DNA from: Welwitschia mirabilis
Lineage: Eukaryota; Gnetophyta; Gnetopsida; Welwitschiales
NCBI GenBank assembly: GCA_051453625.1
Contig: JBOZIK010000001.1
Coordinates: 124,139,124 to 124,162,576 of the forward strand
Reading direction: 5' to 3'
DNA length: 23,453 nucleotides
Each line of letters begins with the position of its first letter. The first letter of the stretch is position 1. The notes beneath the pieces are model-generated. The model saw only the letters and a list, made by a program, of their open reading frames with translations. It ran no database searches and was not told the DNA's origin. The translations under genes were made by a program, and so were the position numbers. Shown one piece after another: positions 1 through 9,584 of this stretch.

Positions 1-447
1 ACATTAGTTAAAAAACCATTAGGCATTATTAAAGATTTGGAAATACAAATAAAAGAGGCTTGCTACCCCATAGATGTGATTATTATAGAAGTAAAGCATT
101 ATAGAGGATACCCTTTACTTCTAGGTAGAGCCTTTTGTGCAACAGCCCACTGCATCATTGATATAAAAGAAGGAACAATGAAATGTCATTATGGAAATAG
201 AACTTTTACCATTAGATTCTTTAATGTAGCTGAGAAAGATTTGGGTTATGATGATTTGAATATTAAAGATAATGTCAAATCCACTTTATTTTTACAACAT
301 CATTCACTTAAAGAAAGAGAGATGAAATCAAATGAGCATGTGCTTTATTATGACCAACTTAAGAAGGAAGATGAAAAAGAACCTTTAGTGTGTAAGGAAG
401 TTCAATTTCTAGATTCATACCTTGACGGAGATTTGTCCATTACATGA
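1..447 (+). pseudogene. Ty3/gypsy aspartic protease (retropepsin) remnant, 5' end outside window
   Basis: The reading frame is open from the first base, so it continues beyond the left edge; there is no true start codon here. It resembles the C-terminal part of the aspartic protease domain of plant Ty3/gypsy polyproteins, which cleaves the Gag-Pol precursor. The diagnostic block is at 109-162, YPLLLGRAFCATAHCIID, matching the family pattern of hydrophobic residues, LGR, F, A, and ID. A PIDV segment lies just upstream, where the family has PVDF/V. The catalytic D-T/S-G triad would lie to the left of the window. The frame ends at a TGA (445-447), but coding-like sequence continues in other frames, so this stop reflects a frameshift near 435. 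The protease assignment rests on remembered family motifs; confidence in gypsy-type protease is good, in lineage (Tat/Athila-like) only modest. Confidence 0.75.
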
Positions 448-762
448 ATCAATTGCAAATCATAATTTGAATTTAAATGAGAAAAATGTTTTTAACAACT
501 TGAAGAAAATTTTCTTTGTGATATTCCAAATAAAACTCTTACATTTAATAAAAATCTTTTATCTGAGTTACCATTTCTCTACCCTTTGACTTCCAAAATT
601 TATGCTTTAATGTGGTATCATAGAGTGATCTCCATTACTCCTCTCTTCATTCAATTAATTTTACATGGAAATAATTGCACATCTCTTATGTTTTATCAAT
701 TGGTGAATTTTTGGTTTGGACCTTATTTCTCTGAAAATCTTGAGACAAAAATAGATCCTTAA
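436..762 (+). pseudogene. Coding-like continuation downstream of the gypsy protease, frameshifted, unknown domain
   Basis: After the protease, frame 2 stays open from about 437 to about 515 (SIANHNLNLNEKN...). The sense then returns to frame 1 at about 517 and runs 80 codons to a TAA at 760-762. The later part reads as protein-like sequence with ELPFLYPLTSKIYALMWYH (about 565-621) and a VNFWFGPYFSENLE stretch (about 703-744). It is rich in aromatic residues and free of stops in one frame. It does not show the usual start of reverse transcriptase, which normally follows the protease in gypsy elements. I do not recognise the domain. Two frameshifts indicate a dead copy. It is followed directly by T-rich, non-coding-looking sequence. 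Confidence 0.45.
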
Positions 763-1035
763 CTTTTTCTTCTTATTTTTTTCAATAAAAGTGTGCTTTA
801 GATTTAGAAATTAAATAAAATATGCTTGCCTTGCTGTTTTCTTTTTAGTTTTCTATTTTTGAGAGTCTCTATCTTTGTTCTCTATTTTAATTTTTTGTTT
901 CTGTTTGTAGTTTTTATTTTCTAATCTATCATCTCACCTGTCGCCCCACAACAAGGTGGATGATAGTCAATATTGTTGAGTTTTCTAGCTTTCTAATAAA
1001 TTTTTGAGGTTTCTCATAATTTTTCTGTTTCTTTG

Positions 1036-1846
1036 NNNNNNNNNNNNNNNNNNNNNNNNNNNNNNNNNNNNNNNNNNNNNNNNNNNNNNNNNNNNNNNNN
1101 NNNNNNNNNNNNNNNNNNNNNNNNNNNNNNNNNNNNNNNNNNNNNNNNNNNNNNNNNNNNNNNNNNNNNNNNNNNNNNNNNNNNNNNNNNNNNNNNNNNN
1201 NNNNNNNNNNNNNNNNNNNNNNNNNNNNNNNNNNNNNNNNNNNNNNNNNNNNNNNNNNNNNNNNNNNNNNNNNNNNNNNNNNNNNNNNNNNNNNNNNNNN
1301 NNNNNNNNNNNNNNNNNNNNNNNNNNNNNNNNNNNNNNNNNNNNNNNNNNNNNNNNNNNNNNNNNNNNNNNNNNNNNNNNNNNNNNNNNNNNNNNNNNNN
1401 NNNNNNNNNNNNNNNNNNNNNNNNNNNNNNNNNNNNNNNNNNNNNNNNNNNNNNNNNNNNNNNNNNNNNNNNNNNNNNNNNNNNNNNNNNNNNNNNNNNN
1501 NNNNNNNNNNNNNNNNNNNNNNNNNNNNNNNNNNNNNNNNNNNNNNNNNNNNNNNNNNNNNNNNNNNNNNNNNNNNNNNNNNNNNNNNNNNNNNNNNNNN
1601 NNNNNNNNNNNNNNNNNNNNNNNNNNNNNNNNNNNNNNNNNNNNNNNNNNNNNNNNNNNNNNNNNNNNNNNNNNNNNNNNNNNNNNNNNNNNNNNNNNNN
1701 NNNNNNNNNNNNNNNNNNNNNNNNNNNNNNNNNNNNNNNNNNNNNNNNNNNNNNNNNNNNNNNNNNNNNNNNNNNNNNNNNNNNNNNNNNNNNNNNNNNN
1801 NNNNNNNNNNNNNNNNNNNNNNNNNNNNNNNNNNNNNNNNNNNNNN
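1036..1846. other. Assembly gap, 811 N
   Basis: A run of 811 N. The flanking sequences do not repeat each other. Any apparent long reading frame spanning it is meaningless. Confidence 0.99.
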
Positions 1847-2773
1847 GATGCTTTATTTTTTGATGTTTTTCTCAATGGTGAAAATATCTTAGATTGTTTA
1901 AGAGTATTCTTTTCTATCTTAATCTTTTAACTTTAACCTTTATCCTTTGAAGTGTTTGGTCATGTGGAATGTTGTTTTCTTTTTTAAAAAAAAAGGGAAA
2001 TAAAGACCATGATGTTTTATATGTGATATATCAAAAACATGATCACCATGATGTCCTATCATAATTACACTATGGCAAATATTTTCAAGAGGACCCTTTG
2101 GCAGTGTAAGATGGTAGTTATGGGAACTCCACTAGGAGGTCAGTTGGCCATGCTTTGCAGGTCCTTACTTCTCTGACTGTGGTTGCACTCCCCTCATCAT
2201 GGATAATAAAAATTGTATTTAAACTTTGAGATTAGGGAATCAGTAGTATTCTTGGTGTTATTAGAAGCATTGCTTATTTTCTAAACTCTTAGTCTTTCCA
2301 CATGATCATTTAATTTCTTAAGATTTAAGTGTTTGTTTTGAGATGATGCTAGAAGATTTTATTTTTGAGTAATACTTTAGTCTAATCATTCATTGTTTAA
2401 AGCATATTACTCTAGCATCGTCATAATCACTACCTTATCGATTAAAACTTTTTTACCTTAATTCATGCATTTTTCACATCAAGTGATGTTATGATTTCTT
2501 TCCTAGGAATTTGCTAGGTTAAAATATTAGATTGGTGACCTATCTTTTGTTTATGTTATCTTATTCCCATTCTTCTTGTTTTATTTTGTGGTTTGGTTAT
2601 ATATTTCAAAGTCATTACTGTATTTTCTTAGCATGTTTAACTTGATTAAGTTTTCAATAAAAGATGATATGTTGCTTAAATAAGTTTTTTCTCAATAAAT
2701 TTGTGCTATTTATTTTTCAGATTTTTGGTATTGTAAGTATTTCTCATATTCTTTTTATGATGAAACATTTTTC

Positions 2774-2943
2774 NNNNNNNNNNNNNNNNNNNNNNNNNNN
2801 NNNNNNNNNNNNNNNNNNNNNNNNNNNNNNNNNNNNNNNNNNNNNNNNNNNNNNNNNNNNNNNNNNNNNNNNNNNNNNNNNNNNNNNNNNNNNNNNNNNN
2901 NNNNNNNNNNNNNNNNNNNNNNNNNNNNNNNNNNNNNNNNNNN
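2774..2943. other. Assembly gap, 170 N
   Basis: A run of 170 N. Just after it come a T-run and a 10-base G-run (2964-2973), low-complexity sequence that may explain why the assembly broke here. Confidence 0.99.
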
Positions 2944-2963
2944 GACGTATTTTTTTTTCTTTT

Positions 2964-2982
2964 GGGGGGGGGGTGGGAGGGG
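2964..2982 (+). repeat. G-run with G-quadruplex potential
   Basis: Ten consecutive G are followed by T, GGG, A, GGGG. This gives at least four G-tracts of three or more with one-base loops, so it meets the usual G-quadruplex pattern. It lies 20 bases from an assembly gap, so a sequencing artefact in the homopolymer length is possible. Confidence 0.5.
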
Positions 2983-3185
2983 CAGAGACCCATTATTATG
3001 GCTCTTTTTTTCAAAAAATTTTAACTTAATTCAGAGATTTTATGACATAAAATTTTCATACACATTACACATTACTTATTATCTATCCATGTGATGTGTT
3101 TTATAAGCCTATTATATGATTTCCATATTTATCCTTTGAAAAACAAATTGGCTCATAATTATAGTTTTTCCACCTAGTTTTTGTC

Positions 3186-3202
3186 AAAGGTTAAGTGGGG
3201 GG
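3186..3202 (+). promoter_or_regulatory. Polypurine tract before the 3' LTR of the gypsy element
   Basis: AAAGGTTAAGTGGGGGG lies immediately before CTATGTTGAGCACC. A purine tract with AAGTGGGGG followed within a few bases by TG is the standard plus-strand priming site and LTR start in plant gypsy elements. It fixes the element as plus-oriented, consistent with the protease at 1-447. Confidence 0.65.
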
Positions 3203-3205
3203 CTA

Positions 3206-4100
3206 TGTTGAGCACCAATTTACAATTATTTAATGGGATTTTATAAGTTATTTGGTAGGACTTTTACACAGGTTTATTTGCAATTCTGGGGATTTTAGAG
3301 ATACAAGAGGAAATATCAGAAAAGTGAAATTCTTATCCAAATTTGTTTTATTAAAAGCACTTTCTGATGCATAGAGCTTTTAAGAAGGATTTATGATAAA
3401 ATTGCTAAGTTTCTCCTCAAGAAAAGAATCAAAAAAGACCATTGTCACCTTTGTCGTACCCACGATAGCCAAGACAATAACTGCTAATGTGGACTATTGA
3501 GTCAACATTTTGAGAATATTCTATCGTTCCCACTATCTTCTAGATGACAGACTGGATGACACTATCATGTAACCGACTTGAACATATTCCCTTGATCGTT
3601 TCGTCTATTTTTGAGTCATTTATGAGCACGCATAACCGCACCCATCATTTATCCTTTTCTGCTATATTTTCTTATAAATAAAACACCCCTTGATTCTTCT
3701 TCTTATCTTCGTTGCACTGGACATTCTCATGATAGGAGATTGAAGGGTGGGAGATCCATTTTGAGTGTTGCAGAAAGACATGTACTTGGTGGAGGGATGT
3801 GTATCCTTCATTGAGACTTGACTGGTTTGTAACCCAAATGATTGTTACTCTTTTTAATATAAACCTTTGTTTTGTTTTCATATTTGCATTGTAGATTTTT
3901 TTATGATCCTTATAGTCTATGTTGCCCTTGATCTGGTGATAATTTCTTGGGTGATATAGATTATTAAGGGTAGCCTTTGTTAAGGCTAAAAGCAAGTAGA
4001 GTTAGGATTATTTTTGCATTACATGTTAGTTTAGATTGAATCTTGCATCTTACATTGTATCTTTTATTTCTTTGCATTGTTTTTTATTTTATGGTTATTA
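3206..4100 (+). repeat. 3' LTR of the gypsy element (right end approximate)
   Basis: The LTR is inferred to begin at TGTTGAGCACC, just after the polypurine tract. It contains a good core promoter: TATAAATA at 3673-3680, followed about 30 bases later by pyrimidine-rich sequence. The right end could not be fixed, because the partner 5' LTR is outside the window and no clear CA plus target duplication was found. The plausible range is 4,000-4,150. A 107-codon minus-strand frame at 3672-3995 overlaps the LTR and is regarded as chance. Confidence 0.5.
3673..3680 (+). promoter_or_regulatory. TATA box of the gypsy LTR promoter
   Basis: TATAAATA followed by AAACACCCC, within the inferred LTR about 470 bases from its start. 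This is the usual arrangement of a U3 promoter. Expected transcription start is around 3,705. Confidence 0.55.
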
Positions 4101-4569
4101 TTATTTTGCAAAGCAACCTAAGTCTCATAATCATAGACTTCAATGAGAATATGACATTTCAGATTAACTTCCATTATACTCATGTGTTATATTATGCAAG
4201 ATATTTATTTATCTTATAATTAACAGAATCCATTTGAGCCTAAGCACTTACATAAATACATACTGCAACACTCTTCAATTAATTAGACTTCTTAAGTAAT
4301 TAATAACTCTTTAGATAAATTATAAAATTTGCTATTATTTATATTACTTATTTTCTCTACAAGATTATAAATTAATTTTTTATGATTCACTAAATTACTT
4401 TTTCAAATTTTATTTTCAAATTACTTTCATAAAATAGGTTTTTAAAAATTATTTAAATTGTAATAATTAAAACTTATACTTTTCTTTTATAAAATCTAAA
4501 CTGTTATTAAAAAGATAAAAATTCATAAATAAATTTGTAGTAACTATAATTAATAAAATTGACATTATA

Positions 4570-4587
4570 TACATACATACATACATA
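4570..4587 (+). repeat. (TACA)n microsatellite
   Basis: Four to five uninterrupted TACA units lie in very AT-rich DNA between the gypsy LTR and the next element. Nothing else is recognised in 4,100-4,696. Confidence 0.85.
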
Positions 4588-4696
4588 GAATTTTCAAGAA
4601 AAGAATAAATCAAGAAAACCAATAGATAAAAATCATTCAAAGAAAGTAATTTAAATGATTCTTAGGGTTTGGCATGAAGGATTGCATAGTAAGTAT

Positions 4697-4925
4697 CATT
4701 ACCAAATATAAGTTATCAGTGAATAATTATCTTATAATTAGTTAATATTATTAGTAACACCTGTTAAGGCCATAACTTTTAGAATAGAAAGATATTTATT
4801 ATTAAGTTACATGACATAATATGTATGTGGTGTTTTTCTTATTTTTTAATTGATAACCACATCATACTTATGTTGTCATCCAATGATGTCATGTGTCTAA
4901 TCTCTTCCAAATCATCTATATCTAG
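4697..4925 (+). repeat. 5' LTR of the older copia element
   Basis: Aligns to 8361-8577 along its length. Shared landmarks are AAGTTAT-AGTGAATAA near the start, AAGTTACATG in the middle, CTTATTTTTTAATTG and CTCTTCCAA near the end. By eye identity is roughly three quarters, with many transitions and a few small indels, which implies an old insertion. The expected TG at the left end reads CA. No convincing primer binding site was found just downstream. Confidence 0.6.
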
Positions 4926-5198
4926 CGATGCTAACATGATATAGAAGTTACTCTACCATAAAAACATGATTCTAATAAATAAATATCTACATAGTTACAA
5001 ATATATAATGGTACCATTTCCAAAAGTAAATCCCAATGTCTTCGCATATGTGAGAACAATATAATACGGCATATATATCCATGAAAAGTTACCACCTTGT
5101 TTAGCCTAGTTGATAAGTTAAATAAGGTTGTTAAAGTCTAACTAATGGCTAAGTTAATCAGGCTATTCAATGGATAATATGCGTCCAATGCAAAATTA

Positions 5199-5258
5199 GT
5201 ATATTACATAACAATTAGTGAGAAATTTGTATATTACATAACAATTAGTGAGTAAGAA
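5199..5258 (+). repeat. 30-bp tandem duplication
   Basis: A 24-base identical segment (GTATATTACATAACAATTAG plus TGAG) occurs at 5199-5222 and again at 5229-5252, giving a 30-bp period and two copies. It lies inside the older copia element. Confidence 0.85.
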
Positions 5259-6172
5259 GATACATACCAGTAGTTATCTAATGGAGTAGTTCACTTTCAC
5301 ATGGTTGCAAGTTACTAAATGGTTTAGAGATTTATTTGGTAAGTTGTTTCTACATCTTCTTTGAAATTTTTTAAGTAACGTTTTTCTAAGATATTTAGCA
5401 TGATGTTCCATAAGTTTTCTCTATAAGATATCATTGAAATAGTTAGAAAGACTTCATTTATTTTAACTTCCTCTACATTGAGACAAAAATTAGTAATTAT
5501 TTCAATCACAATCTATGTCTCTAGAATAAATGAGTTTAATTTTACTCTAGATTCTGGGAATATGAAATGAATAGATTATTTAAAAAGTCATTGATTATAT
5601 AATTACTATTTTCTTCCTACAAAAAGAATAGATAGTCCTCTTATGAGACATACTTCAGGGATGTACAAGGACTGAGTCATCATGACACTTATACAAGGTA
5701 GATTTCAAAATGCTTTGTTAGATGTTAACCTCATTAAGAGCATGATGTGTAACTTCAATTTCATGTTATTCCACACATTTTTATAAAAGTCTAAGATCTC
5801 TAACCACATCAAAAGATAAGTGATAAAAATGTTCTTCAAAGAATATTGTTCCTAGATATAACAGAGTTTAATAACATAATAAAAAGTTTCTAAACTTATT
5901 GAAAGAGTCCTTTAAATTAACACTAACAAATATTAATCAAAGGATTGTTTCAAGGGATAACAAAAAGATAGTACCATATTCCAAACTATGATATGTTTTA
6001 AAGGACCATCAAATAAGAAATGATATCTGTTTAAATAAAATTATCATAATGAATCTATATAATAATGTTAAAGCAATTTAAAAAGATGGATCTATTGAAT
6101 GAAATAGTATCTATTTTTACAATAACATAATTCTAATGGTTGTGGTAGTATTACTTCATAAAATCACTTCAA

Positions 6173-6230
6173 AATAGAGGAGGTATATCCTTAAGATCAA
6201 AAGGCATTTAGAGAATGTTAAGCTAGATTT
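6173..6230 (+). pseudogene. Copia reverse transcriptase C-terminal remnant
   Basis: In the frame starting at 6173 the translation reads NRGGISLRSKGI, stop, RMLS, stop. This matches the family pattern near the end of copia reverse transcriptase, where G-x-L/I-x-LSQK-x-YI is followed by a hydrophobic L and F/N. Two stops (6209, 6224) and divergence show it is dead. About 70 bases further, in another frame (6300-6317), IP, stop, AHA matches the downstream family block IPYA-S/H-A. Individual matches are short; together and in order they support copia. Confidence 0.5.
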
Positions 6231-6433
6231 TAATCCTAAAGATAATATCAAGGAAACAAGACTAGTCCCATATTCCCTATTGGAAAAACTTCAAAATACA
6301 TTCCATAAGCTCATGCCTATAGTAAAAATTACATAGATATGGCATACTCTCATATTGCTCAACCACATTCTTAATAGCAATCCTTGAGAGGCCAATAGCT
6401 TAAATTCTATGAAACAAAATGGGATACTGAAGG

Positions 6434-6620
6434 TTAGATAAAAGAAAAATAACCACATTTAGAGGTTTTGTTTAAATCAGAACCAAAGCTATCAGACTTG
6501 GTTCTATCTAGAATGATTGAGGTTAGTAAGTATATGTATGAATGCATTACCCCCATCATTAGATAGGTCTCTGTTCATTTGGCCAAAAATGAATATATCA
6601 TTGAAAAGATCTACCTTATT
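6434..6620 (+). pseudogene. Copia RNase H remnant
   Basis: Three ordered family blocks are visible. LDKRKITTFRGFV at 6434-6472 corresponds to the family's LD-x-RKST-x-GFVF. LSDLVLSRMIEVSKYM at 6489-6536 corresponds to VALS-x-x-EAEYM, with the RNase H acidic Glu preserved. SVHLAKN at 6570-6590, followed by IEKIYLI, corresponds to AIHLAKN...HERTKHI. The second and third are in the same frame with a single TAG (6564). The first is in a different frame, so at least one frameshift is present. RNase H degrades the RNA strand during reverse transcription. It is the most C-terminal part of copia pol, so pol ends around 6,700. Confidence 0.65.
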
Positions 6621-6719
6621 CTCACAACAATGATTAGTTTTAAGGATAATTAAATAGAGTTATGGATAAAGGCAATCACCTAAATTAAGTAAAAATAAGA
6701 CCTTATCATAAATAAGCTA

Positions 6720-8348
6720 AAGCATTAATGGATTTATTTTATACCTCATTGTTTCATGTTTGATAATGTAATACTTAGTCTTTTGTTAGAAAGTTGCGCT
6801 AAATCCATTTATTGTTTTGTACCTAAGAAAATAAAGAGAGGATATAAATGAGCTTAGGGAAACTTCCAACTCTTATAGATAAAAGATAAAGAAAAATAAA
6901 GAAGAATCTTCATAGAAATTCTCATCCTCTGCTACTGAAGTCACCAAGTATAAGGCGAAGGTACCTCAAGCTTAAAATTATAAAACAAAGTACTATAATA
7001 AATAGACTAAAGTAAAGTAAACTACAATTCATTAGCTTTAGAGTGAAAACATGGAACTAACATAGATATTTAAAGACAAGATAAAATAAATTGTAAATAA
7101 AAATCCAAAAAAATTTAAAACAAAAATATATTATTTTTGAATTATATAAAGGAGTTTATAAATTAAAAGAGGAGAAATCTAGACTTGATCAGATTGCAAT
7201 TTCAAGAGCAGTTGAAGATTTAACCATATTTTCAAATCTTTCGGTACCTCCTACAGAGCCTATTATTAGACCTCACTTCAAGAGGAAAAATTCTAAATAA
7301 GTGAGTCTTACTAAAAAATAAAGCAAATAGGATCCTTTATTATAACTTTTAATGACTATTTTAATTATATTAAAGGATCTATATAATCCTCAATTTCATA
7401 AGTATAGTGAAGCCATTGTAGGTAATATTGACTAAAAAATAATGCATTGTATACAAAATTATGGAATAAAGAATAAAGTTTTAAAACATTATTTCATGTT
7501 TTATGTTATATGATAAAGTCTAAAATTTGACATCATGAAAGTTACTCTTCAAAAGAATAAAAAGTAATGGAACCATATCTAAGAATTATGCATTGACAAG
7601 TTTGTTAAACTTAAAAGTTGTAAGAATGGATTAATAATATAAATTCTACAAATGTAGTCTTGAATTGATGTTCTATTTAAGCCAAACTTATACTATGTAT
7701 TTTATCCATATCATCATTTTATCATATTATCTCCAAGTTACTCTTAAAGAGGGATGGTTGTGCTATATATCAATTTTATAAGCATGATTGTTGACCATGG
7801 AACCTTGGTGTTCATCTAGGCTTGTGGATAAGTTTTATATCCCAAAGTATCATATAGTAAAGATAGGAAAATTTTTGTTTTAATTTGTAGTCACATTACC
7901 ATTTAAAATGCCATATAATTATGTTATATGAAAAGTAATCAACTAACCACTCATTACTAGTATTGTGTAATTGTGTATTTTTGAAACCCTATCTAGAAGT
8001 TATATGATTATTGTAAACATAAGACCCCTTAATAGATGATATACTATATGGTCTTGTGTACATGGTCATATTGTTTAATAATAGGATGACTTAGGTTGGA
8101 AAGATAACATATGTCTTACAAATGCTGTTAATATGGAACAAAAATACTAAAGTTAAGTTGTACATTACACACCTGAGTACCATTATTTAAAACACCTCAA
8201 CTATTATTGAAGTAATGTATCACATTCTCTATGGGCTCTTGTGAAAAATATAAACTAAGAACTTATACTATAACATGATTAGATTGTTCATAATAGTGCA
8301 AGATTATGAGTTCTATACCATGGCATGCTTTTTATGTTCCATAATTCT
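6720..8348 (+). other. Unassigned sequence between copia RNase H and right LTR
   Basis: Ordinary copia elements have only a short 3' untranslated stretch here; this one has about 1.6 kb. A 51-codon stop-free stretch around 7152-7306 reads GVYKLKEEKSRLDQIAISRA and continues to a TAA, with a proline-rich VPPTEPIIRP section. I do not recognise it. Possible explanations are an extra post-pol frame, a nested fragment, or unrelated captured DNA. Confidence 0.35.
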
Positions 8349-8360
8349 AGAAGATAGGGA
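8349..8360 (+). promoter_or_regulatory. Polypurine tract of the older copia element
   Basis: AGAAGATAGGGA is almost all purine and is followed directly by TGTTAACAAATG, the inferred right LTR start. Position and composition fit a plus-strand primer site. Confidence 0.45.
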
Positions 8361-8577
8361 TGTTAACAAATGTAAGTTATTAGTGAATAATAACTCTATA
8401 ATTGGTTAGTGATATTAGTAGCCTTGGTAAGGTCATGACCTTTAACATAGAAATATTATATTACTAAGTTACATGGTATGATATGTGTGTGGTTCTTTTC
8501 TTATTTTTTAATTGGTAATCACATTAGCCTATGATTTGACCTAGTGTTGTTATTTGGCTAGTCTCTTCCAAGTTATA
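8361..8577 (+). repeat. 3' LTR of the older copia element
   Basis: Starts with the canonical TG (TGTTAACAAATG) and aligns to 4697-4925. Sequence similarity fades after CTCTTCCAA-TTAT at about 8,570, so the end is approximate. No matching target site duplication was found on the two outer sides. Confidence 0.6.
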
Positions 8578-8579
8578 CA

Positions 8580-9538
8580 CAAATAATAATAATTTTTAAT
8601 ATCAAATATTATCCCAAAAATAGGATTATAATGTGTACGTAATGAAAAAAGCCATTTGATACATTTAATACTAGTAATGCAATATAAAACATGGACAAAT
8701 AAATAAGAAAATAAACCTCATAGTTAATCATTCAATGAATTCCATTGGTGAACCTTATTAATCAAGCATGTTAACAAATCCCTCAAATCTCTCCCTTTTA
8801 TTGGTTAAGCCTAATTGAAGGGATAATTATAAGAAAAGCAATACTATAATAAAAACATGTAATTGTCTAACAAAATGTTAAAAGGAAAAACTCCACTTAT
8901 GCAGCTACATTTCTTTTTAAAAAAAAACAAGGTATGAATAAAATAACTAAAGAACCTTCTTGGAAAAATGAAGGATTAATTATGAGAATTAGATGGAGAG
9001 TTAAAGATTTGATTAAGTCTTAACCTCAAGGTCCTTTTCTCTAAGCTTCAAACTTTACACAAAAGTAAGAAGATGAGAGAAGAAGAGGAATATTTAAAAA
9101 AGGGATTCTCATAGTCTATACTTGCATAAGAAAAACAAAATTACAAGAGAAGAAAGAGATTTATTTATAGATGAATACAAGGCTAAACATTCTTGATCTA
9201 ATTAGTAAAAGACCATCCACATAATTGTGTCCATAAGGTAATATGACCATATTAAATTCAGTAAATGATATATGATTCAGACAAGTTGGATGATATTGAA
9301 TGATGTACGACATTAATGTGTTAAACCATAAATTGATAGATTGATTAAATAACAAGAAGATATGATATCTATGACACATGTAACTACCTACGACAAGTAA
9401 TTTTATTTCTTAAGGTTAATTATGTACATTATTTACTCGTGCTTATTCCTTCTAAATTCTTCATAGTCTTATAATCATATTTAATCAATTCATAATATGC
9501 ATTGAACAATGTGTAAAATGTAGTGCATGCAAGAATAG

Positions 9539-9584
<46 letters not shown>

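Larger units (their letters stand above)
763..3185 (+). other. Non-coding internal region of the gypsy element (gap-interrupted)
   Basis: This T-rich stretch shows no reverse transcriptase, RNase H or integrase motif on either strand in the readable parts. Two assembly gaps interrupt it. Position on the element (after the protease-linked frame and before the polypurine tract and LTR) suggests a long 3' untranslated internal region or a place where pol was deleted. Readable sequence between the protease frame and the LTR, even with the gaps filled, totals under 2.5 kb, which is less than a complete gypsy pol needs. Confidence 0.4.
4697..8577 (+). mobile_element. Old, heavily decayed Ty1/copia retrotransposon with diverged LTRs
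   Basis: Two direct repeats of about 220 bp (4697-4925 and 8361-8577) bracket about 3.4 kb of internal sequence. A purine-rich tract abuts the second repeat. The internal part contains recognisable copia reverse-transcriptase and RNase H remnants in plus orientation. Gag, protease and integrase could not be found between 4,930 and 6,150, a space too small for them, so large deletions are likely. About 1.6 kb between RNase H and the right LTR (6,720-8,348) is unexplained. Confidence 0.6.

Noticed and set aside
985-1930. Apparent 270-310-codon frames on both strands
   Set aside because: They consist almost entirely of the 811-N gap; only a few real codons flank it.
2664-3029. Frames of about 100-120 codons on both strands
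   Set aside because: They span the 170-N gap and low-complexity T/G runs.
3672-3995. 107-codon minus-strand frame
   Set aside because: It lies within the inferred gypsy LTR and has no domain signature; the TATA box on the plus strand explains the region better.
5324-5509. 61-codon minus-strand frame in the older copia element
   Set aside because: Opposite orientation to the element, no recognisable family; AT-rich chance frame is likely.
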